Source: JBBECF01 sp040881945
GTDB taxonomy: Bacteria > Pseudomonadota > Alphaproteobacteria > Dongiales > Dongiaceae
Direction of reading: 5' to 3'
DNA: 15,874 nucleotides
Assembly: GCA_040881945.1 (NCBI GenBank)
Contig: JBBECF010000159.1
Coordinates: 1 to 15,874, forward strand
Part shown: piece after piece, positions 6,059 through 13,333 of the stretch
Position numbering within the stretch: position 1 is the stretch's first letter
Layout: each line of letters starts with the position of its first letter
Made by a program: the position numbers and the translations under genes
Notes under the pieces: generated by a model
The model's database searches: none
What the model was told of the DNA's origin: nothing
What the model saw: the letters and a program-made list of their open reading frames with translations, nothing else

Positions 6059-6690
6059 ACCTCCCGGAATTCCTGCGTCGCCGGATCGAGCCGCCGCAGG
6101 CTGCCGTGTGCTAGGTCGAAATACCAGCCGTGCAGCGCCAGGCGGCCGCCGGCGACCCGCTCGCGGATCCAGGGAAAGGTCAAGAGGTTGCCGAGAGAGA
6201 CCTTGATCGTCTCGAACTCGCAGGCCTGCCGCCGGTCATCGGCCGATCCCGGCAGCGCCAGCGCCCGCTGGCGCGCCGGCTCCGCGATCGACATCCAGGC
6301 GGCGATGAAATCGTCGCCACGGCCGGCCATCGGCGAGCCGTCGAGCAGCGCCATCACGCCGCCGCATTGCGCGTGCCCAAACACGACGATGTGCTCGACC
6401 TCGAGGGTCCGGACCGCGAATTCGAGCGCGGCGCTGGTGCCGTGATAATGGCCGTCCGGCGAATAGGGCGGCACCATGTTGGCGACGTTGCGCAGGATGA
6501 ACAGGTCGCCGGGTTCGGCCCCGGTGATCAGCAGCGGGTCGATCCGGGAATCGGCGCAGCCGACGATCATGACCTTGGGCGACTGTCCCTGGCGGGCGAG
6601 CGCGTCGAACAGCGCGCGGTTCTCCACGTAATAGGTCGCGCGGAAGGCGCGGAACCCCTCGATGAGCCGTTCGATGGTCTGCTGCGGCAT
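6055..6690 (-). CDS. Beta-class carbonic anhydrase
   Basis: 211 residues. Interconverts CO2 and bicarbonate in the cytoplasm using zinc. Zinc ligands and the catalytic dyad are intact: GCADSR gives C45, with D47 and R49 as the Asp-Arg pair, and VFGHAQCGG gives H106 and C109. Other family marks are LFILRNVANMVPPY, GTSAALEFAVRTLEVEHIVV and the C-terminal HGWYFDLAHGSL. The ATG at 6688-6690 is chosen because GAGG lies about 6 bases upstream and the protein then begins like other members (MPQQTIERLIEGFRAFR); a longer upstream reading adds only Arg-rich sequence. It is the first gene of a pair with the DUF192 gene (4-base overlap) and is divergent from the CaCA exchanger. Confidence 0.95.
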   Translation of the reverse strand: MPQQTIERLIEGFRAFRATYYVENRALFDALARQGQSPKVMIVGCADSRIDPLLITGAEPGDLFILRNVANMVPPYSPDGHYHGTSAALEFAVRTLEVEHIVVFGHAQCGGVMALLDGSPMAGRGDDFIAAWMSIAEPARQRALALPGSADDRRQACEFETIKVSLGNLLTFPWIRERVAGGRLALHGWYFDLAHGSLRRLDPATQEFREV

Positions 6691-6796
6691 GCGGCCTCGT
6701 CCTCGTCGCTTCGACCCGCGCAAGAGCTTAGCCCAGCCGCGCCGGCCTGTCCCGGCCGCTTCGGCACATGCTTTCCGCCGGTAAGGCTGTTGCAAC

Positions 6797-6824
6797 CCTA
6801 CGACGTTGCGCTGCCCGTCGGCAG
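6797..6824 (+). promoter_or_regulatory. Shared 28-bp element, copy A, before the CaCA exchanger
   Basis: This segment matches 7927-7954 at 24 of 28 positions. Its core is the dyad CTGCC (6811-6815), CGTC, GGCAG (6820-6824), preceded by an identical CGTTGC (6804-6809). It ends 53 bases before the exchanger ATG. Candidate roles are a 14-bp operator for a common regulator or a hairpin in the 5' leader of both transcripts. Confidence 0.6.
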
Positions 6825-6856
6825 GGGCGGGCGATCTAACGCTTTGCCGCCCGCCC
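6825..6856 (+). other. Strong GC stem-loop in the leader of the CaCA gene
   Basis: GGGCGGGCG (6825-6833) and CGCCCGCCC (6848-6856) pair perfectly over 9 bp around a 14-base loop, directly abutting the hairpin of element copy A. It ends 21 bases before the ATG. There is no T tract after it. It could be a second stem of a structured leader RNA. Copy B has no counterpart of this strength, which argues that it is not part of the shared core. Confidence 0.5.
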
Positions 6857-6877
6857 GAATTCCCTTAGACGTGCGGG

Positions 6878-7822
6878 ATGGATCATTATCTCGCGCTTGG
6901 CATCGGATTGGTCCTCGCCGGCGCAGGCGGCGAACTCTTCGTGCGGGGGCTGGTCGGCTTCGCGCGCTGGGCGAGGGTTCCCGCGGGCATCATCGGGGCG
7001 ACCATCGCGGCCTTCGCGACGTCCAGCCCGGAGCTATCCGTGTCCGTCGCGGCCGCGTTGGACGGCAAGCCGCAGATCGGCCTGGGCGATGCGCTCGGCA
7101 GCAATGTCGTGAATGTCGGGCTCATTCTTGGCCTCGCCCTCGTCACGTCCAACATCGTGGCGTCGCGCGACAGCATTCGGCGGGACTTTCCGATCGCCGT
7201 TCTTGGCCCCTTTCTCACCTCGCTCCTCATCGTCGACGGATGGCTGTCGCGTTTCGACGGGTTCGTGATGCTGGGGGTGTTTCTCGTGTGGCTCGCGGCA
7301 GCGACCGTCGAGGCCCGAAGGCGTCGCAGCGCCGCCAAGGACGTGTTGGGTGAACGCAGCCATCCCCTGGTCGTGTTATCTGGCCTCGGCGGCCTCGCCA
7401 TGCTCGTCGCCGCCGGACGGCTCATCGTGCTCGGCGCCAAGGGCGTGGGCGAAGCGTTCGCCCTGGATCCGTTCGTCGTCGGCGCCACGCTGGTGGCGAT
7501 CGGGACCTCGGTGCCGGAGCTCGCGACGACCATCGTTGCCAGGCTTCGAGGCCATCACGAGGTCGCGCTCGGCACGATCCTGGGCAGCAACATCTTCAAC
7601 GGTTTCTTCATCGTCGCGGTGGCGGCGATCATTCATCCGATCGAGATCGCGTGGCGCGCGGTCGCCGTCGCGTTGGGGTTCGGCGTCCTCGTCATCCTGT
7701 TCACGATCCCGGCGCGCGGTGGCCTCATACCGCGCCGACGCGGCTTGGCGCTTCTGACGCTCTACGTTGCCTATGTCGTCACCGTCTTGCGGCTCGGCGC
7801 CCCGGCCGGAGCCCTCGAATAG
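6878..7822 (+). CDS. CaCA-family cation exchanger (Na+/Ca2+ or K+-type antiporter, YrbG-like)
   Basis: 314 residues with about ten membrane helices in two inverted halves. Alpha-1 repeat: ATIAAFATSSPELSVSVAAA (E52) and ALGSNVVNVGLIL. Alpha-2 repeat: ATLVAIGTSVPELATTIVA (E214) and ILGSNIFNGFFI. The two PEL glutamates and two GSN motifs are the ion-coordinating residues of the superfamily. It would exchange an exported cation, usually Ca2+, against Na+ or H+ at the inner membrane; the ion cannot be read from the sequence. The ATG gives a typical short N-terminal helix, but the upstream Shine-Dalgarno (GCGGG) is poor. It shares an upstream element with the Mrp operon that follows 165 bases later on the same strand. 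Confidence 0.92.
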   Translation: MDHYLALGIGLVLAGAGGELFVRGLVGFARWARVPAGIIGATIAAFATSSPELSVSVAAALDGKPQIGLGDALGSNVVNVGLILGLALVTSNIVASRDSIRRDFPIAVLGPFLTSLLIVDGWLSRFDGFVMLGVFLVWLAAATVEARRRRSAAKDVLGERSHPLVVLSGLGGLAMLVAAGRLIVLGAKGVGEAFALDPFVVGATLVAIGTSVPELATTIVARLRGHHEVALGTILGSNIFNGFFIVAVAAIIHPIEIAWRAVAVALGFGVLVILFTIPARGGLIPRRRGLALLTLYVAYVVTVLRLGAPAGALE

Positions 7823-7908
7823 GGCCTGGGCGGGGGTTTGCGGCGATCGCCCGGAGCCTAACCCGGCTGCGCCCATTTGTCGCGGACGCGTCGGCCCGCG
7901 ATTTTCGC

Positions 7909-7932
7909 TGGCAACGCTTTCGCTGTCATACT
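7909..7932 (+). promoter_or_regulatory. Weak candidate promoter of the Mrp operon
   Basis: CATACT at 7927-7932 resembles a -10 box, and the hexamer 17 bases upstream is TTCGCT, a poor -35. A transcript from here would start next to the dyad of element copy B and have a leader of roughly 50 bases. The 165-base gap 7823-7987 contains this, element copy B, and a perfect palindrome GGCGATCGCC at 7842-7851 to which I give no role. Confidence 0.3.
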
Positions 7933-7954
7933 ACGTTGCCCTGCCGGTCGGCAG
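7927..7954 (+). promoter_or_regulatory. Shared 28-bp element, copy B, before the Mrp operon
   Basis: 24/28 identical to 6797-6824. The dyad is CTGCC (7941-7945), GGTC, GGCAG (7950-7954). Here the hairpin can be enclosed by an outer stem, TTGCC (7936-7940) with GGCAA (7960-7964). It ends 33 bases before the mrpE ATG. GCCGG at 7943-7947 can instead pair with CCGGC at 7968-7972, just before the ribosome site, giving two mutually exclusive folds. Confidence 0.6.
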
Positions 7955-7987
7955 ACGCAGGCAAAATCCGGCATCATGGGGGAACGG

Positions 7988-8464
7988 ATGGCCCACGCGA
8001 TCAGCCTGGCCCTCGTGCTTTACGGGCTGTGGCTGCTGCTGTCCGGACACTACGAGCCCCTGCTGCTCGGTTTCGGCGTCCTCTCCTGTGCGCTGGTCGT
8101 CGCCATTGCTTTGCGCATGGACGTGGTCGACAAGGAGGGCCATCCGGTCCATCTCGGCTGGCGCGCGCTGGCCTATTGGCCGTGGCTGCTGCTCGAGATC
8201 GCCAAGTCGAACATCGACGTCGCCCGCCGCGTGCTCCATCCGGCCCTGCCGATCAGCCCCACCCTGGTGCGCGTCAAGGCGAGCCAGTCGAGCGATCTCG
8301 GCCAGGTCATCTACGCCAACTCCATCACCCTCACCCCCGGCACCGTGTCGATCGAGCTCGAGGACGGCATGATCGACGTGCACGCGCTGACCGGCGAGAC
8401 CGCGGCCGCGCTCGAGGCCGGCGAGATGAACCGGCGCATCCTCGCCATGATGGGAGAGGCCTGA
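7988..8464 (+). CDS. mrpE: Mrp antiporter subunit E (MnhE/MbhA family)
   Basis: 158 residues. N-terminal hydrophobic segments (LALVLYGLWLLLSGHYEPLLLGFGVLSCALVVAIALRM) are followed by HLGWRALAYWPWLLLEIAKSNIDVARRVLHP and a cytoplasmic domain with ANSITLTPGTVSIELEDGMIDVHAL, the MNHE signature. In Mrp complexes MrpE is a peripheral membrane subunit needed for stability and full activity. The ATG at 7988 is preferred over the ATG at 7976 because GGGGGA lies about 5 bases upstream of it. It is the first gene of the operon; its TGA overlaps the mrpF ATG by one base (TGATG). Confidence 0.93.
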   Translation: MAHAISLALVLYGLWLLLSGHYEPLLLGFGVLSCALVVAIALRMDVVDKEGHPVHLGWRALAYWPWLLLEIAKSNIDVARRVLHPALPISPTLVRVKASQSSDLGQVIYANSITLTPGTVSIELEDGMIDVHALTGETAAALEAGEMNRRILAMMGEA

Positions 8465-8745
8465 TGTTCTCGGCGGCCCTGGTGGCGATCCTCGTCACCA
8501 TGGCGCTGGCTCTGGCCCGGGCACTGCTCGGGCCGACGGTGTATGACCGCATCCTCGCGGTCAACATGTTCGGCACCGCGACCGTGCTGCTGATCGCGGT
8601 GCTCGGATTCTTCACCGGACGCCCGGACTTCCTCGACATCGCGCTCGTCTACGCGCTGATCAACTTCATCGGCACGGTCGCCGTCCTGAAGTTCCTGCGC
8701 TACGGCGACCTCGGCCGGGCCGGCGGCAAGGAAGGCGAGATCTGA
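8464..8745 (+). CDS. mrpF: Mrp antiporter subunit F (MnhF/MbhB family)
   Basis: 93 residues with three membrane helices. Family marks are RALLGPTVYDRILAVNMFGT and GRPDFLDIALVYALINFIGTVAVLKFLRYGD. The conserved Asp in GPTxYDRILAxN and in the PDFLDIAL motif are present; in MrpF they lie at the complex core linked to Na+ transport. It overlaps mrpE and mrpG by one base at each end, so translation is coupled. The length is standard. Confidence 0.95.
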   Translation: MFSAALVAILVTMALALARALLGPTVYDRILAVNMFGTATVLLIAVLGFFTGRPDFLDIALVYALINFIGTVAVLKFLRYGDLGRAGGKEGEI

Positions 8746-9074
8746 TGGGCGTAGTCGTCGATCTGGCGAGTTGGGCGTTGTTGCTCGTCGGCTCGGCCTT
8801 CGCCGTGACCGGCGGCATCGGCGTCGTGCGGCTGCCGGACTTCTACACCCGCCTGCACGGCGCCGGCGTCACCGACACCTTGGGCGCCGGCCTGATCCTC
8901 GCCGGGCTGATGCTGCAGGCGGGCTTCACGCTGGTGACGGTCAAGTTGATCCTCATCCTGGTCTTCGTCTTCTTCACCGGCCCGACCGCGACCCACGCGC
9001 TCGCCAAGGCGGCCATGGGCAGCGGTCTCAAGCCGCTGCTGCATCCCGAAGGACGGCGGCCATCGAACATCTGA
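8745..9074 (+). CDS. mrpG: Mrp antiporter subunit G (MnhG/MbhC family)
   Basis: 109 residues with three membrane helices. The family signature GGIGVVRLPDFYTRLHGAGVTDTLGAGLILAGLML is complete, followed by LVTVKLILILVFVFFTGPTATHALAKAA. The last 13 bases overlap the next gene if that gene starts at 9062. MrpG packs beside MrpE and MrpF in known Mrp structures. Confidence 0.95.
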   Translation: MGVVVDLASWALLLVGSAFAVTGGIGVVRLPDFYTRLHGAGVTDTLGAGLILAGLMLQAGFTLVTVKLILILVFVFFTGPTATHALAKAAMGSGLKPLLHPEGRRPSNI

Positions 9075-9607
9075 TCGACATCCTGCTGCTCGCCTTCCTG
9101 GCGGCCACGGCCATCGCCATCCTGCGGCTGCGCAGCCTGTTCGCCGTCGTGATGCTGAGCGGCATCTTCAGTCTGCTCTCGGCCGGGCTGTTCGTCGAGC
9201 TCGACGCGGTCGACGTTGCCTTCACCGAGGCCGCCGTCGGCGCCGGCATCACCACGGTGCTGATGCTCGGCACGCTGGCCTTGACCGCGCGCCACGAGAA
9301 GGTGCCGGCGCACTCGGCGATCCTGCCGCTGGCGGTCGTGCTGTTGACCGGGGCCGTCCTGGTCTACGGCACCGTCGACATGCCGCGATTCGGCGACCCT
9401 GAGGCGCCGATCCATGGGCACGTCGTGCCGCGCTACCTGACCCGGTCGACGGAAGAAATCGGGCTGCCGAACGTCGTGACGTCGGTGCTGGCCAGCTACC
9501 GCGGCTACGACACGTTGGGCGAGGTCACCGTCATCTTCACCGCCGGGATCGGCGTCCTGCTGCTGATCGGCGGGGCGCGGCGGCGGACTGACGGGGACGG
9601 CAAATGA
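9062..9607 (+). CDS. MrpA C-terminal-type module (MbhD/DUF4040 plus MbhE-like), probable AUC start
   Basis: 181 residues. Residues 1-80 form an MbhD/DUF4040-like unit of three helices with LRSLFAVVMLSGIFSLLSAGLFVELDAVDVAFTEAAVGAGITTVLMLGTLALT. Residues 81-175 are MbhE-like, ending IGLPNVVTSVLASYRGYDTLGEVTVIFTAGIGVLLLIGG. In canonical Mrp these are the C-terminal part of MrpA; here they are a separate gene, as in Mbh-type operons. No ATG, GTG or TTG exists in frame between the preceding homologous frame and residue 29. The codon where relatives begin (M-EHLIDILLL) is ATC at 9062-9064, with AAGGA 8 bases upstream. CTG at 9071 is a second option. It ends in ATGA shared with mrpB. Confidence 0.88.
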   Translation: MEHLIDILLLAFLAATAIAILRLRSLFAVVMLSGIFSLLSAGLFVELDAVDVAFTEAAVGAGITTVLMLGTLALTARHEKVPAHSAILPLAVVLLTGAVLVYGTVDMPRFGDPEAPIHGHVVPRYLTRSTEEIGLPNVVTSVLASYRGYDTLGEVTVIFTAGIGVLLLIGGARRRTDGDGK

Positions 9608-10020
9608 GGCACCATGTCGTCCTGCGCGTCGTCGCCAAGCTGCTCATCCCGCTGATCCTGCTGTTCGCCCTCTACGTCCAGTTCCACGGCGACTACGGGC
9701 CGGGCGGCGGCTTTCAGGCGGGCGTGATCTTCGCCTCGGCGTTCATCCTCTATGCCATCATCTTCGGCCTGCCGATCGCGCGCCAAGTGGCGCGGCCCGG
9801 CGTCGTGCGCGCCCTCGTCGCCCTCGGCCTACTCCTCTATGCCGGGGTCGGCGTCGCCGGGCTGCTGCTGGGCGGCAACTACCTCGACTACTCGGTGCTC
9901 GCCGCAAACCCGGTGAGCGGCCAGCACCTGGGCATCCTGCTCGTGGAGTTCGGCGTCGGCACGACCGTCGCGGCGGTCATGGTCGCGATCTTCTTCAGCT
10001 TCGCCGGCCGCGGGCGATGA
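9604..10020 (+). CDS. mrpB: Mrp antiporter subunit B (MnhB/MbhF family)
   Basis: 138 residues with four membrane helices. The signature YVQFHGDYGPGGGFQAGVIFASAFILYAI (family HxxPGGGFQxG) and YLDYSVL, then GILLVEFGVGTTVAAVMVAIFFSFAG identify MnhB. MrpB sits next to the MrpA C-terminal domain in the complex. Starts in the ATGA overlap with the preceding module gene and ends in ATGA with mrpC, which implies strict co-translation. Confidence 0.95.
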   Translation: MRHHVVLRVVAKLLIPLILLFALYVQFHGDYGPGGGFQAGVIFASAFILYAIIFGLPIARQVARPGVVRALVALGLLLYAGVGVAGLLLGGNYLDYSVLAANPVSGQHLGILLVEFGVGTTVAAVMVAIFFSFAGRGR

Positions 10021-10376
10021 TCGGCGACGCGCTCGGCCTCTACAACTACTGGATCGTCATCGTGCTGATGATGGTCGGCTTCTACGTCGTCATCTCGCGC
10101 GGCAACCTGGTCAAGAAGATCGTCGGCCTGAACATCTTCCAGACGTCGGTCTTCGTGCTCTACATCAGCATGGGCTGGGTCGAGGGCGGCACGGCGCCGA
10201 TCCTGGCGCCCGGCGTCGAGCTCTATTCCAACCCCCTGCCCCACGTGCTGATCCTCACGGCGATCGTCGTCGGCGTCGCCACCACCGCCCTCGGCCTCGC
10301 CCTCGTCGTTCGCATCCGCGAAGCCTACGGCACGATCGAGGAAGACGAGATCCACCGGCAAGACGAGCCAACGTGA
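10017..10376 (+). CDS. mrpC: Mrp antiporter subunit C (NuoK-like, MnhC/MbhG family)
   Basis: 119 residues with three membrane helices: NYWIVIVLMMVGFYVVISRGNLVKKIVGLNIFQTSVFVLYISMGW, a loop with PILAPGVELYSNPLPHVLILTAIVVGVATTALGLALVV, and a charged tail ending DEIHRQDEPT. The N-P-L-P-x-x-LILTAIVVG pattern is the MrpC/NuoK hallmark. NuoK homologues take part in the proton path next to the antiporter-like subunits. It shares GTGA with mrpD. Confidence 0.95.
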   Translation: MIGDALGLYNYWIVIVLMMVGFYVVISRGNLVKKIVGLNIFQTSVFVLYISMGWVEGGTAPILAPGVELYSNPLPHVLILTAIVVGVATTALGLALVVRIREAYGTIEEDEIHRQDEPT

Positions 10377-11866
10377 TAACGCCGCATCTTCCCGTCCTCC
10401 AGGTCGTTCTGCCGCTCCTGGCCGCGCCGGTCTGCGTGCTGCTGCGCAACGGCCGGCTGGCGTGGCTGCTGGCGCTCGTCGTCGGCTGGGTCTCGCTGCT
10501 GATCGCCGTGCTGCTGCTCGTCCGCGTCCTCGACGGCCCGCCGCTCTCCTACGCCATCGGCGGTTGGGCGCCGCCCTGGGGGATCGAGTACCGGATCGAC
10601 CGGCTGAACGCGTTCCTGCTGGTGATCGTGGCCACGATCGACGCCGTGGTGCTGGTCTATGCGCGGGCCAGTGTCGAGCGCGAGATCGATCCCGACCGCG
10701 TCTACCTCTTCTACGCCGCCTTTCTACTCTGCTTCACCGGGTTGCTCGGCATCGCCGCCACCGGCGACGCGTTCAACCTGTTCGTGTTCCTCGAGATCTC
10801 GTCGCTGTCCTCCTACGCGCTGATCGCGATGGGCCGCGACCGGCGGGCGCTCACCGCCGCCTATCAGTACCTTATCATGGGCACCATCGGCGCGACCTTC
10901 ATCCTGATCGGGGTGGGCCTCGCCTACATGGTCACCGGCACGCTGAACATGGCCGACATGGCGGATCGGCTGGTCGGGCTCACCGGCAACCGCACGGTGC
11001 GCGTCGCCTTCGCCTTCCTCACCGTCGGCCTGAGCCTCAAATTGGCGCTGTTCCCGCTGCACCTGTGGCTGCCCAACGCCTACGCCTATGCCCCCTCGAC
11101 GGTGACCGCCTTCCTCGCCGCCACCGCCACGAAGGTGTCGGTTTACGCCCTGTTGCGCTTCACCTTCTCGATCTTCGGCGCCGATGTCGCCTTCGAGGTG
11201 CTGCCGCTCGATCTGATCCTGCCGCCGCTCGCCATCCTGGCGATGTTCGTCGGCTCGCTGGTCGCCATCTTCCAGGACGACGTGAAACGCATGCTGGCCT
11301 ATTCCAGCGTCGCCCAGATCGGCTACATCGTGCTCGGCATCAGCTTCGCCTCGCTCGACGGGCTGACCGCGGGCATCGTCCACCTGTTCAACCACGCCCT
11401 GACCAAGGGCGGCTTGTTCCTGGCGCTGGGCTGCGTGTTCTACCGCCTAGGGTCCGTGCGCCTCGAGGACATGCGCGGGCTCGGGCGGCGCATGCCGCTG
11501 GCGATGGCCGCCTTCGTCGCCGGCGGCCTCGGGCTGATCGGCGTGCCGCTGACCGCCGGCTTCGTCAGCAAGTGGTACCTGGTGGTGGCGGCGCTCGAGA
11601 ACGGCTGGTGGCCGGTCGCGGTGCTCGTGCTGGCCAGTTCGCTGCTCGCCCTGGTCTATGTCTGGCGGGTGGTCGAGGTCGTCTACTTCCAACCGGCGCC
11701 ACGCGAACGCGGCGAAGTCCGCGAGGCGCCGCTGTCGATGGTGCTGCCGACCTGGGTGCTGATCGGCGCCAGCGTCTATTTCGGCGTCGATACCTCGGTC
11801 ACCGTCGGCGTCGCCCGCGCCGCCGCGGCCCTCCTCCTGCAAGTCACGCCGGGAGCGGGACCATGA
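10373..11866 (+). CDS. mrpD: Mrp antiporter subunit D, first of three NuoL/M/N-like subunits
   Basis: 497 residues with about 14 membrane helices. Key proton-channel residues are intact: E141 in FVFLEISSLSSYAL and K223 in LSLKLALFPLHLWLPNAYAYAPS, matching the essential MrpD pair E137/K219 of Bacillus pseudofirmus in spacing and context. K254 in ATATKVSVYALLR, H337 in VHLFNHALTKG and K345 are also present. Starts with GTG inside the mrpC stop (GTGA) and ends with ATGA shared with the next gene. By context it is the orthodox MrpD, directly after mrpC as in most Mrp operons. Confidence 0.95.
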   Translation: MITPHLPVLQVVLPLLAAPVCVLLRNGRLAWLLALVVGWVSLLIAVLLLVRVLDGPPLSYAIGGWAPPWGIEYRIDRLNAFLLVIVATIDAVVLVYARASVEREIDPDRVYLFYAAFLLCFTGLLGIAATGDAFNLFVFLEISSLSSYALIAMGRDRRALTAAYQYLIMGTIGATFILIGVGLAYMVTGTLNMADMADRLVGLTGNRTVRVAFAFLTVGLSLKLALFPLHLWLPNAYAYAPSTVTAFLAATATKVSVYALLRFTFSIFGADVAFEVLPLDLILPPLAILAMFVGSLVAIFQDDVKRMLAYSSVAQIGYIVLGISFASLDGLTAGIVHLFNHALTKGGLFLALGCVFYRLGSVRLEDMRGLGRRMPLAMAAFVAGGLGLIGVPLTAGFVSKWYLVVAALENGWWPVAVLVLASSLLALVYVWRVVEVVYFQPAPRERGEVREAPLSMVLPTWVLIGASVYFGVDTSVTVGVARAAAALLLQVTPGAGP

Positions 11867-13323
11867 GCCCGGAGACCACGGTCGCGGCGGCGCCGCTGCT
11901 GCCGCTCGTCGGCGCCGTGCTGATCTGGCTGGCCGGCCGGCGTCCCAATCTGCGCGAGGGCGTCACGCTCGTCACCGCCGGTCTGCTGTTCCTTGCGGTC
12001 GCCTCGCTGCTGCCGACTGTGCTCGCCGGCGGGCGGCCGGCCGCCGTCTGGCTGGAGCTGCTGCCGGGCCTGGCGATCGCCTTCCGCGTCGAGCCCCTGG
12101 GCATGCTGTTCGCCCTCGTCGCCTCGCTGCTGTGGATCCCGAACTCGGTCTATTCGATCGGCTACATGCGCGCCCATCGCGAGGAGCACCAGACCCGCTT
12201 CTATGTCTGCTTCGCGGTCGCCCTGGCTTGCGCCGTCGGCGTTGCCTTCGCGGCTAATCTGCTGACGCTGTTCCTGTTCTACGAGATGCTGACGCTTTCG
12301 ACCTATCCGCTCGTGACCCATGCCGGCACGCAAGCCGCGATGCGCTCCGGCCGCCTCTATCTCGGTATCCTCATCGGCACCTCGATCGGGTTCTTCCTGC
12401 TCGCCATCCTGTGGACCTACGCCGCGGCCGGTACGCTCGACTTCCGCCCCGAAGGGCTGCTCGGCGGGGTCGACCCCGGGCTGCTGCCGGTCCTGCTCGC
12501 GCTCTACGTCTTTGGCATCGGCAAAGCGGCGGTGATGCCGTTCCACCGCTGGCTGCCGGCGGCGATGGTGGCGCCGACGCCGGTCAGCGCGCTCCTGCAC
12601 GCGGTCGCCGTGGTCAAGGCCGGCGTGTTCGCGGTGCTCAAGGTCGTCGTCTACGTCTTCGGCCTCGACCTGATGCAGGCGGCGCATCCCGGCGACTGGC
12701 TGATCTGGCTTGCCGCCTTCACGATCCTGGCCGCCTCGCTGGTCGCCCTCGGCAAGGACAACCTCAAGGCGCGCCTTGCCTACTCCACGATCAGCCAGCT
12801 TTCCTACGTCGTGCTCGGCGCGCTCCTGGCGACGACGGCGGGCATCGTCGGCGGTGGTATGCAGATCCTGATGCACGCCTTCGGCAAGATCACGCTGTTT
12901 TTCTGCGCCGGCGCAATCATCATCGCGACGCACAAGGAAAACGTCAGCGAGATGCGCGGCGTCGGCCGCACCATGCCATTCACGATGTTCGCCTTCCTGC
13001 TTGGCAGCCTCAGCGTCATCGGCCTGCCGCCGTTCGGCGGAAGCTGGAGCAAGTGGTATTTGATGCTCGGCGCGCTCGACGCCGGACGCCTCGCCCTCGT
13101 CGCCGTGCTGATGGCGAGCAGCCTGCTCAACATCGCCTACCTGCTGCCGGTCGTGGTGCGCAGCTATTTCCCGGGCGGCGAGGCGGCGGCGAGCCCGGCG
13201 CGCCTTGCCGAGGCGCCGCTCGCCTGCGTCGTGCCGGCGCTGTTCACCGGGGCCGCCTGTCTGGCGCTGTTCCTGTACCCCGATCCGTTCTATCGCCTGC
13301 TGCTGCAACTCGTGGCCCCCTGA
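11863..13323 (+). CDS. Second MrpD-like (NuoL/M/N-type) proton-translocating subunit
   Basis: 486 residues, about 14 membrane helices. The channel pair is conserved: E141 in FLFYEMLTLSTYPL and K221 in FGIGKAAVMPFHRWLPAAMVAPTPVSALLHA. H246 and K252 (AVAVVKAGVFAVLK) and LMHAFGKITLFFCAG mark the central and distal half-channels. The sequence around RWLPAAMVAPTPVSALLHAVAVVKAGVF is closer to NuoL/MrpA-N style than the first MrpD is. It could therefore take the place of the missing MrpA N-terminal half. GGGAGCGG precedes the ATG, which overlaps the mrpD stop (ATGA). A short GAGGA-containing gap leads to the small membrane protein. Confidence 0.93.
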   Translation: MSPETTVAAAPLLPLVGAVLIWLAGRRPNLREGVTLVTAGLLFLAVASLLPTVLAGGRPAAVWLELLPGLAIAFRVEPLGMLFALVASLLWIPNSVYSIGYMRAHREEHQTRFYVCFAVALACAVGVAFAANLLTLFLFYEMLTLSTYPLVTHAGTQAAMRSGRLYLGILIGTSIGFFLLAILWTYAAAGTLDFRPEGLLGGVDPGLLPVLLALYVFGIGKAAVMPFHRWLPAAMVAPTPVSALLHAVAVVKAGVFAVLKVVVYVFGLDLMQAAHPGDWLIWLAAFTILAASLVALGKDNLKARLAYSTISQLSYVVLGALLATTAGIVGGGMQILMHAFGKITLFFCAGAIIIATHKENVSEMRGVGRTMPFTMFAFLLGSLSVIGLPPFGGSWSKWYLMLGALDAGRLALVAVLMASSLLNIAYLLPVVVRSYFPGGEAAASPARLAEAPLACVVPALFTGAACLALFLYPDPFYRLLLQLVAP

Positions 13324-13333
13324 GGACGCGCCC

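Noticed and set aside
7842..7851. Perfect palindrome GGCGATCGCC after the CaCA gene
   Set aside because: Contains GCGATCGC, but related CGATCGC strings are frequent in this GC-rich sequence. There is no repeat context, T tract or second site, so chance is adequate.
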